Source of the DNA: Bryobacterales bacterium
Lineage (GTDB): Bacteria; Acidobacteriota; Terriglobia; Bryobacterales; Bryobacteraceae
Direction of reading: 5' to 3'
DNA: 36,619 bases
NCBI GenBank assembly: GCA_016789745.1
Contig: JAEUQF010000411.1
Span: 1-36,619 of the forward strand
In this document: piece by piece, positions 31,342 through 36,619 of the stretch
Layout: each line of letters opens with the position of its first letter
How positions within the stretch are numbered: the first letter of the stretch is position 1
Program-made: the position numbers and the translations under genes
Notes under the pieces: model-generated
What the model saw: the letters and a program-made list of their open reading frames with translations, nothing else
Told to the model about the DNA's origin: nothing
The model's database searches: none

Positions 31342-31811
31342 CGCGCCTCAGTGTCGGAGTGCTTCTTCTGTTCGATCAGGCCCCAGTGCCGCAGCATCTG
31401 CTGGCTCCAGGCCGTGGAGATCACCAGGCCGAGCCCGATGGCCGTGAGGATGGAGGCCAGAATCCGCATGCCCTGCATATCCCTGGGTTCCGGGACCGAG
31501 CCGGACATCATGTACATCGAAACCCCCACCAGAAGCAATACGAGCCCGGCCTGCAGGCCGTTCAGGATGCGGGAGACATACTCGTTGCGGCCGGTGGGCG
31601 CGGCTTCAAACAGGCGCTTGTAGGAGTCACTGTTGACGTAAGTCATGACGTCCGGGGCGGTGCCGAGGCGGTCGAGCAGCTTGTTCTGGATCTCGGCCAT
31701 GTGGCGGTCCCGCCGTACCTTGCCGAACGTATGGAGGGCGGTCTTCAGGACGATCGCTGAGGCGACGATCAGCGAGGTCACCGCGATAGTGGGGTAGATT
31801 GCTTCTGACAT
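31338..31811 (-). CDS. Membrane protein of unknown function, first gene of a sigma operon
   Basis: 157 residues with three hydrophobic segments: TIAVTSLIVASAIVLKTAL near the N-terminus, GLQAGLVLLLVGVSMYMM at about 85-102 and ILASILTAIGLGLVISTAW near 117-135. A soluble loop of about 50 residues with Arg/Lys/Asp lies between the first two. No family was recognised. It precedes the ECF sigma gene with a four-base overlap (GTGA) and could be the signal-sensing or output partner of that sigma factor. A TATACC lies 12 bases before the ATG. Confidence 0.72.
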   Translation of the reverse strand: MSEAIYPTIAVTSLIVASAIVLKTALHTFGKVRRDRHMAEIQNKLLDRLGTAPDVMTYVNSDSYKRLFEAAPTGRNEYVSRILNGLQAGLVLLLVGVSMYMMSGSVPEPRDMQGMRILASILTAIGLGLVISTAWSQQMLRHWGLIEQKKHSDTEAR

Positions 31812-31876
31812 GGGTCTCTCGCCGGGTATAACGGACGGCGTGCGGCGATGTTAACAGGAAATTCGCTTGGGCGGCG

Positions 31877-31882
31877 TACCAT
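31877..31882 (+). promoter_or_regulatory. -10-like box TACCAT for the radical SAM gene
   Basis: TACCAT ends six bases before the ATG at 31889. A GGGGG run between the two could also act as a weak ribosome site, so this case is ambiguous. Confidence 0.3.
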
Positions 31883-31888
31883 GGGGGA

Positions 31889-33007
31889 ATGGGGCTACGG
31901 CGCAGGCTGCGGTTGGTGGAACGCCGGTACCGGGAGACGCGTATGTTCGCCAAGGCGATGGCCTCCACCGGGCATCCGATCCTGGCGCAAGTGATTCCCA
32001 TCCGCCGCTGCAACCTGGCGTGCGCCTATTGCAATGAGTTTGACGACCGTTCGGCGCCGGTGGAAACGGCAGAGATGTTGCGCCGCATCGACCGTCTGGC
32101 GGAGTTGGGCACCACCATCCTAACGTTCAGCGGAGGGGAGCCGACGCTGCATCCGGACCTGGACCTGCTGATTGCGCGCGGGCGCCGCCATGGCATGCTG
32201 GTGACGCTGATCACCAATGGGTTGCTGCTGACCCCGGAGCGGATCGGCCGGCTCAACAACGCGGGGCTGGATTACCTGCAGATCAGCATCGACAACGTGA
32301 AGCCGGACGAGGTGTCGAAGAAGAGCCTGCAGGTGTTGGATAAGAAGCTGGTGTGGCTGGCGGAACACGCTGACTTCGCGGTCACCATCAATTCAGTGCT
32401 AGGGGCGGGCATCCGCAACCCCGGTGATGCGCATACGATCGCGGTGCGAGCGCGCGGGCTGGGATTCGGCAGTACGGTGGGAGTGATCCACGATGGCGAG
32501 GGGCAGTTGCGGCCTTTGGATCCGGAGCGGCAGGGGGTCTGGGAGCGCGTGATCGGGCTGGGCGGCGGGCTGTTCAGCTTCGCGCACTATGACCGGTTTC
32601 AGCAGAACATCACGCGCGGGCTACCGAACGATTGGCATTGCCGGGCCGGGGCGCGGTTTCTTTATATCTGCGAGGACGGGCTGGTGCACTACTGTTCGCA
32701 GCAGCGGGGGCGGCCGGGGATTCCGCTGTCCGAGTACGGTGCGGCGGAAATGGCGCGGGCGTTCGGCGAGAAGAAAGGCTGCGCGCCGTTTTGCACGATA
32801 GGCTGCGTGCACCAGACGGCCATGCTGGATGCGTTCCGGGAACAGCCTCGGGAGACGCTGGCGGGGATTCTTGAGAGACGGAAGGCGCAGGATCCGGAGT
32901 TTGAGCCGCCTTGGCTGGTGACAGCGCTGGAGCGGGCCTTTCTGCGGTCCTCGCAGCGGGGATGGATCGGGCGGGTGGCGCTGCGGGTGTTAGGGGTGCG
33001 GCGATAG
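31889..33007 (+). CDS. Radical SAM protein with SPASM-like C-terminus
   Basis: 372 residues. The radical SAM 4Fe-4S motif is CNLACAYC with Cys41, Cys45 and Cys48. FSGGEPTLHPDLDLL is the SAM-binding GGEP strand, and YLQISIDNVKPDE is the typical strand with the D. The C-terminal third has further cysteines (WHCRAGARFLYICEDGLVHYC, then KKGCAPFCTIGCVHQ), like the SPASM/auxiliary Fe-S region of peptide- or protein-modifying enzymes. No precursor peptide gene was found in the adjoining DNA. Substrate unknown. The N-terminus is basic with no signal peptide. It is convergent with the hydrolase gene, one base from it. Confidence 0.87.
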   Translation: MGLRRRLRLVERRYRETRMFAKAMASTGHPILAQVIPIRRCNLACAYCNEFDDRSAPVETAEMLRRIDRLAELGTTILTFSGGEPTLHPDLDLLIARGRRHGMLVTLITNGLLLTPERIGRLNNAGLDYLQISIDNVKPDEVSKKSLQVLDKKLVWLAEHADFAVTINSVLGAGIRNPGDAHTIAVRARGLGFGSTVGVIHDGEGQLRPLDPERQGVWERVIGLGGGLFSFAHYDRFQQNITRGLPNDWHCRAGARFLYICEDGLVHYCSQQRGRPGIPLSEYGAAEMARAFGEKKGCAPFCTIGCVHQTAMLDAFREQPRETLAGILERRKAQDPEFEPPWLVTALERAFLRSSQRGWIGRVALRVLGVRR

Positions 33008-33008
33008 A

Positions 33009-33788
33009 TCAGCGAAGCGCCGCCAGGATGTGCGCGGACAGCACCGACGGCGCCCAGTGTTTCTCGATGTGTTCGACGACCAGTTCGGTGCCGCGGTCAT
33101 GGCTGACGAACGGGCGGTCCTGGGGATCATACATGGCATCGGTCATGTCGCGCACCAGCAGGCAGCGCACACCCCACCTGGTCATCTGCTTGATGGCGAA
33201 GGTGCGATTGAGGATGCACATGTTGGTGTGGACCCCCATGATGAGCAGCGTTTCGATCCTGCGATGCCGCAGCGCGTTGTAGACGTGGGTGCCGTTGTCG
33301 GTGATGAGGTCGTCGGGGCCTATGGTGAGTCCGGCATGCTGGCGTGTCCAGGCTCGGTACATCTTGTCGCCGCTGGTGTCGCAGCCGCCGTCGGTGTCGT
33401 CGATGGGCAGGGGCGGATCGGGCAGAATACGTTCCTGCGGCGGCGGCACGGACGGCAGCGCGAGGATGGCTTTCCGCTGCGGGGCGCTTTCATAAAAGTC
33501 CATCGTGTTCGAAGGCGCATGGATGACCAGCACGCCCTTCTTGCGCAGTTGCTGGAGGAAGGGCTCAGCCTTTTGGACGAGTTGGCCGACGCGGGTGTTG
33601 GCGCCGCGGCACCAGTGCTTGTCCCACATGTCGCAGAGAATGATGGCGGTGTGTTCGGGGTCAAAGGCGATGGACTGTTCGTTCACCCGCCACTGCCCGT
33701 TGTGTTCGCTGCGGCTGCGCACGGGGAGCTTGGTGGCCGTGAAGCCAAGGGCCGAAGCCAGGAGCAGAAGACTGAGTCGAAGGCGCAT
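33009..33788 (-). CDS. Secreted isochorismatase-family cysteine hydrolase
   Basis: 259 residues from ATG 33788. The signal peptide is RLRLSLLLLASALGFTATK, so the protein is exported, which is unusual for this family. The nicotinamidase-like fold shows Asp53 (ILCDMWDKHWC), APSNTMDFYES in the middle and the catalytic Cys191 in VHTNMCILNRTFAI. The family hydrolyses amides or vinyl ethers; the substrate cannot be told. The start lies five bases after the TGA of the CorA-like gene, so the two probably form one transcript; a TTG at 33797 is also in frame. No good ribosome site was seen. Confidence 0.85.
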   Translation of the reverse strand: MRLRLSLLLLASALGFTATKLPVRSRSEHNGQWRVNEQSIAFDPEHTAIILCDMWDKHWCRGANTRVGQLVQKAEPFLQQLRKKGVLVIHAPSNTMDFYESAPQRKAILALPSVPPPQERILPDPPLPIDDTDGGCDTSGDKMYRAWTRQHAGLTIGPDDLITDNGTHVYNALRHRRIETLLIMGVHTNMCILNRTFAIKQMTRWGVRCLLVRDMTDAMYDPQDRPFVSHDRGTELVVEHIEKHWAPSVLSAHILAALR

Positions 33789-33793
33789 AGGGG

Positions 33794-35485
33794 TCAAGCT
33801 TTGGGGATGTTGTCCTCGGGTGGATCGGGTGCGGGCAGGCGTGCCGTGCCGGCTTTTTTGGGCAGTAGAATGAGCTTGTAGTCGCTCCAGTTGGCGGCCA
33901 CCACATAGAAGCCGAACAGCAGGGCACCCATCGCGATGACAGCGACGCCGATGACGGCGGTGTAGTGGATCCAGGGATCACGGCGGCCTTCAAACAACAC
34001 CGCCGCAAACTCGCGCGAGAAGTTCATGCCGAAAAAGCCGGTGAGCACGGCGCCGGCACCGAAGATGAGGCTGAGCATCGCCAAACGGTTAACGGCTTCC
34101 GTGTTTCGGAACTGGAAGTAATTGTGGAGCGAGGCGTTGAGTTTCTCCACCTCTTCCTCGATCTCGTGCTTCATCGTGTCGGTGCGGTATTCGCGGCACT
34201 GTAGCAGGAAGTGGTCGATCTCTTCTTCTTTATTGGCGAGTTCGTCGAAGTACCAGTAGTTGGCGAAGTGCAGGAACTCCGAACGCAGGTCATTGGCGAG
34301 CTTGATGTTCTCGATGGTGAGTTTGTCGTCCTGCTGGTCAATGTAGAGCGTGCGCGAGACCAGGGCGCTTAGCTCGGCGAAGTGCAGCAGCGTGGCGCGA
34401 TAGAACAGCGCTACGATGGCCATCAGGTAGTAGCGGCCGTCGAACATGCGGTGGATGAGGAAGCCTTCGCAGAGCTGGTGCTCATCGCAATCGAAGTTGC
34501 CCAGGCAGACGGTGACGTTGCTGTAGCTGGTGGCGCCGTAGTAGGTGCCCTGGTGGGCCCAGCGGGTGTAGAGCTGGCGCAGCATCTGCTGGCGGATGAA
34601 GTAGCGGTCGTAGCGATAGTCGTCGCCCCAGCGGTCGATGTAGAGGAAGCGGCTGATGAGGATGCGGTAGTCTTCGGTGGCTTCGTAGCCTTCCGGGACG
34701 GTGGTGGGGTCGATGGCGGCGTAGGTGTAGACGATCATGCGCTCGTCTAGCACGGGCTCAAACTCGCCTTTGGCGTAGTCGGCAAAGTAGAGCAGGGAAG
34801 TGATGGTGCTGGCGAGCGGAGGCAGGAAGCCGATCATGCCCGCGCAATCCTGGAAGTTCTCTTCCGCGAGCGTGCTGACGGAGCCGCCTTCTTCCATGGT
34901 TAAGGCGATGCGCTTGGGGAAACGGCCTTCGCGAAACTGGCGGCTGCTGGAAGGGTAGACCTTGCGCATGGATTCGTTGATCCACAACGCTTCGCGCGCG
35001 GTGAGGCGATAGGCTTCCACGCCAAGTGACAGAATGCCGATGCCGTTGGCGAAGACAAACATTCGTAGGTCGGTTACCTGGAGGCGCGCCTGGCGGCCCC
35101 GGGCGTCGTCGGCTTCAAAGAAAACGCGATGCTCGTCGACGGGGATGCAGTAGACCCGCAGCAGGCTCTCTCCTCCGGCGCCGGCCGTATCGAAGAAGAC
35201 GCGGCGCACGAACGGATGGAAGAAGACCATGTCCTGGTAGGCAGGCGACTCCATGTCGAAGCGCGTGTAGGCGGCACGCTTCCAGCCGCCGAGCCGTTTG
35301 ACAATAGCGGAATCGTTGCGATGATGCGCCAGGATCCAGTCGTCGACGCCGTCGATCCAACTGGTCTTGTTCTTCCAGGACTCCGGATGGTTGCCGGCGA
35401 CGAACGGCTTATCGATGGAGAACGGGAAGAAGAAGTAAGTGTGAAGGTGAAGAACGCCGACTTGGGTGTCTGGGGAATCGGCCAC
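33794..35485 (-). CDS. Long CorA-like membrane protein with GMN motif
   Basis: 563 residues. About 460 residues of mostly charged and aromatic cytoplasmic sequence (WILAHHRNDSAIVKRLGGWK, DRWGDDYRYDRYFIRQQ) and a long helical coil (ANKEEEIDHFLLQCREY, HEIEEEVEKLNASLHNYF) lead to two C-terminal membrane helices. The first ends in TGFFGMNF, with GMN at 486-488, the pore motif of CorA-type 2-TM-GxN metal ion channels. The total length is about twice that of a usual CorA. It may be a metal transporter with an extra N-terminal domain or a non-transporting relative. The GTG start lies seven bases after TATAAT, and the isochorismatase gene follows in the same unit. Confidence 0.75.
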   Translation of the reverse strand: MADSPDTQVGVLHLHTYFFFPFSIDKPFVAGNHPESWKNKTSWIDGVDDWILAHHRNDSAIVKRLGGWKRAAYTRFDMESPAYQDMVFFHPFVRRVFFDTAGAGGESLLRVYCIPVDEHRVFFEADDARGRQARLQVTDLRMFVFANGIGILSLGVEAYRLTAREALWINESMRKVYPSSSRQFREGRFPKRIALTMEEGGSVSTLAEENFQDCAGMIGFLPPLASTITSLLYFADYAKGEFEPVLDERMIVYTYAAIDPTTVPEGYEATEDYRILISRFLYIDRWGDDYRYDRYFIRQQMLRQLYTRWAHQGTYYGATSYSNVTVCLGNFDCDEHQLCEGFLIHRMFDGRYYLMAIVALFYRATLLHFAELSALVSRTLYIDQQDDKLTIENIKLANDLRSEFLHFANYWYFDELANKEEEIDHFLLQCREYRTDTMKHEIEEEVEKLNASLHNYFQFRNTEAVNRLAMLSLIFGAGAVLTGFFGMNFSREFAAVLFEGRRDPWIHYTAVIGVAVIAMGALLFGFYVVAANWSDYKLILLPKKAGTARLPAPDPPEDNIPKA

Positions 35486-35492
35486 TAGGTTG

Positions 35493-35498
35493 ATTATA
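35493..35498 (-). promoter_or_regulatory. -10 box TATAAT for the CorA-like gene
   Basis: A perfect TATAAT on the minus strand ends seven bases before the GTG at 35485. Upstream of it are the 7-bp repeats, whose minus-strand form carries CTGAC elements; one of these (CTGACG, 16 bases from the -10) resembles a -35 site. No Shine-Dalgarno sequence is seen. Confidence 0.55.
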
Positions 35499-35501
35499 GC
35501 T

Positions 35502-35536
35502 GTCAGCGGTCAGCCGTCAGCGGACAGCGGTCAGCT
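35502..35536. repeat. 7-bp tandem repeat, unit GTCAGCG, five copies
   Basis: Five units: GTCAGCG, GTCAGCC, GTCAGCG, GACAGCG and GTCAGCT. They fill the 45-base gap between the start of the CorA-like gene and the end of the PEP-CTERM gene, and the last unit contains the TGA of the latter on the minus strand. The period and TCAGC core match the array at 8192-8222. Confidence 0.85.
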
Positions 35537-36196
35537 CTTTTTGCGAGTGCTTGCGATGGCGATCAAGGCCAGGGCCGCCAGGCCAAGTGTGCCGGGTTCG
35601 GGGACGGTGGCGGTGTTGTTGAATGGGGTATCAAAGAGTTGGAAGGCGAGATTGTTGAGCGTGCCGCTGGTGGGCAGCCCGTTCGCGGCGAGCCCTTGCA
35701 GCGCGTTGCCGCCAGAGTTCGCTGAGGCTTCCCAGCCGATGTTTGTGCTATCGGACGTGCTGAGCGTGGGGCCTTCGTGCAACTCCAGCCAGTAGGTGCC
35801 GGCGGCCAGCGCTACCAGAGACGTGAGATCCAGATCGATGACGCTCATGCCGGCGTTGGTGCCGCTGTGGATGGAGCCCGTCGGCACCGCGGTGACTCCG
35901 GAGACAGTGCCGGACGCCAGCAGCGTCCCCAGGCTGCCGGACGAATCGGCATAGAAGGCATAGCTGATGGAGCCGCTGAAGTTGGTTTGCGGGTCGGCGA
36001 CGATGGGCGAGGTGGACGAGATCCAGAAGCGAACAGCGGCGATATTGCCATTCGAGGCAAGCACGAAATCATCGGCGCTGCGGAACAGCGAGATATCGCG
36101 GACCTGGCCGACCAGCGGGGCGCCGTTATCGTACACGGTCGCCCCGCTGGCAGGCAGGAGGGACAAGGAGAGTAAGCCGATACAGATCCGGAACAA
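35531..36196 (-). CDS. PEP-CTERM sorting domain protein
   Basis: 221 residues. A signal peptide (MFRICIGLLSLSLLPASGA) precedes a beta-rich exported domain of unknown function, with segments such as SADDFVLASNGNIAAVRFW and GTYWLELHEGPTLS. The last 24 residues form a textbook PEP-CTERM tail: VPEPGTLG at 198-205, then a hydrophobic helix (LAALALIAIA) and STRKKS. Exosortase removes such tails after export. The start is a TTG supported by GGAGG nine bases upstream; an ATG at 36203 is out of frame. The last codons lie within the 7-bp repeat. Confidence 0.9.
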   Translation of the reverse strand: MFRICIGLLSLSLLPASGATVYDNGAPLVGQVRDISLFRSADDFVLASNGNIAAVRFWISSTSPIVADPQTNFSGSISYAFYADSSGSLGTLLASGTVSGVTAVPTGSIHSGTNAGMSVIDLDLTSLVALAAGTYWLELHEGPTLSTSDSTNIGWEASANSGGNALQGLAANGLPTSGTLNNLAFQLFDTPFNNTATVPEPGTLGLAALALIAIASTRKKS

Positions 36197-36204
36197 GGTT
36201 CATT

Positions 36205-36209
36205 TCCTC
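36205..36209 (-). promoter_or_regulatory. Ribosome binding site GGAGG that decides a TTG start
   Basis: GGAGG on the minus strand lies nine bases before the TTG at 36196. An ATG at 36203 is only two bases from it and is out of frame with the signal peptide, so the TTG is the likely start. Confidence 0.65.
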
Positions 36210-36215
36210 CACTGA

Positions 36216-36234
36216 AAAAGGGAGGCCGGGCCTC
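36216..36234 (-). terminator. Hairpin plus T run before the PEP-CTERM gene
   Basis: On the minus strand GAGGC, loop CCG, GCCTC (36234-36222) is followed by CCTTTTT. This is an intrinsic-terminator shape about 95 bases beyond the stop of the upstream Gfo/Idh gene. It lies only 20 bases ahead of the PEP-CTERM start, just before its ribosome site, so it could also act as an attenuator or leader hairpin. Confidence 0.5.
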
Positions 36235-36328
36235 ATGGCAAGGATCGGGCCGCGGTCCTCCAGTTGCCCTTACTTACGCAAAAGCAGGGGGAACTCGATC
36301 ATGGGAGGCGAAATTATTCTTCTCGGGA

Positions 36329-36619
36329 TCAAGCGCGCGGTTTGAAGTCCATGCGCTTGCCCTGGCGGAGGCTATCCATGGCGAGGCAGAGAATCACATT
36401 CGTGGCCTGGCCGGCCTCCACCGGCGCGTTCGGCTGCTGGCGCGAGCGCACACATTCCAGGAAGTTGCGGATGTGCTGCGGGGCGGCGCGGTTGAAACTG
36501 CCCGGGCGACGCACATAGGGGTCGGCGATGACGTCGGTGGACTTGGGGTCTTCCTTATAGAGCGCGTAGGATTCGCGCCCCACGTCGAAGCGGGCCTTGC
36601 TGCCGTTGAACTGCTTCAT
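36329..36619 (-). CDS. Gfo/Idh/MocA-family oxidoreductase, C-terminal part (partial)
   Basis: 96 residues up to the window edge; the 5' part lies beyond it, and the Met at the edge is not a real start. The end APQHIRNFLECVRSRQQPNA, then a segment with APVEAGQATN, ILCLAMDSLRQGKRM and DFK, is the typical C-terminus of exported Gfo/Idh/MocA proteins in Acidobacteria and Planctomycetes. It would be a second member of the same family as the gene at 5632. The 132 bases between it and the PEP-CTERM gene hold the hairpin/T-run element and nothing else recognisable. Confidence 0.85.
   Translation of the reverse strand: MKQFNGSKARFDVGRESYALYKEDPKSTDVIADPYVRRPGSFNRAAPQHIRNFLECVRSRQQPNAPVEAGQATNVILCLAMDSLRQGKRMDFKPRA

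Noticed and set aside
31889..33007. RiPP or HpnH-type cluster around the radical SAM gene
   Set aside because: No precursor peptide, partner enzyme or hopanoid gene was found beside it; the SPASM-like end alone does not identify the pathway.

Overview
The window looks like a piece of a GC-rich Acidobacteriota chromosome, most likely of the Bryobacterales/Solibacter group. This is inferred from gene content: a protein built around the domain known as TIGR03437 (Solibacter-type, 22132-22896), PEP-CTERM sorting signals (36196-35531 and a degenerate one at 19497-20282), Tat-exported Gfo/Idh/MocA and sulfatase proteins, a planctomycete-type cytochrome c domain joined to a SUMF1 domain, and a Solibacter-style regulator with an N-terminal DNA-binding-like domain and TPR repeats. 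Genes lie on both strands in short units of one to three, closely packed. Only one stretch without a gene exceeds 300 bases (25472-25811). No rRNA, tRNA, CRISPR array, insertion sequence or phage gene was seen.

Layout. 1-1507: tail of a membrane transporter overlapping an Old Yellow Enzyme-family oxidoreductase. 1504-5574: a large unknown protein, a small basic protein, an intact Uma2-type nuclease and a broken second copy, and a secreted DUF4440 protein. 5632-10660: a same-strand run of Tat-exported Gfo/Idh oxidoreductase, cytochrome c/SUMF1 protein, ApbE-type FMN transferase and Tat-exported FAD oxidoreductase, with overlapping or abutting ends and probably working in the envelope. 14603-10647: acyl-CoA synthetase followed directly by an S9 oligopeptidase. 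14645-17799: inositol-monophosphatase-family enzyme, an unknown protein and a secreted sulfatase. 17876-19443: a decay zone with a ruined AbrB/PIN toxin-antitoxin pair and a frameshifted TPR regulator. 19497-23796: PEP-CTERM-like protein, DinB protein, beta-propeller, STAS protein, TIGR03437 protein, a possible small membrane protein and ClpP. 23897-29054: secreted alpha/alpha-type protein, response regulator with diguanylate cyclase domain, cell-wall amidase and lytic transglycosylase. 29124-31811: MobA and an orphan ABC ATPase, then a coupled membrane protein/ECF sigma/anti-sigma operon. 31889-36619: radical SAM enzyme, secreted isochorismatase-type hydrolase, a long CorA-like membrane protein, a PEP-CTERM protein and the tail of another Gfo/Idh protein.

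Two patterns cut across the genes. Twelve genes have a TAnnnT hexamer ending only 5-9 bases before the start codon, mostly without a Shine-Dalgarno sequence. This suggests that much of the region is transcribed as leaderless mRNA. A family of 7-bp tandem repeats with the core TCAGC also appears at two gene junctions: one copy is translated as the signal peptide of the ApbE protein, and the other sits directly upstream of the -10 box of the CorA-like gene.
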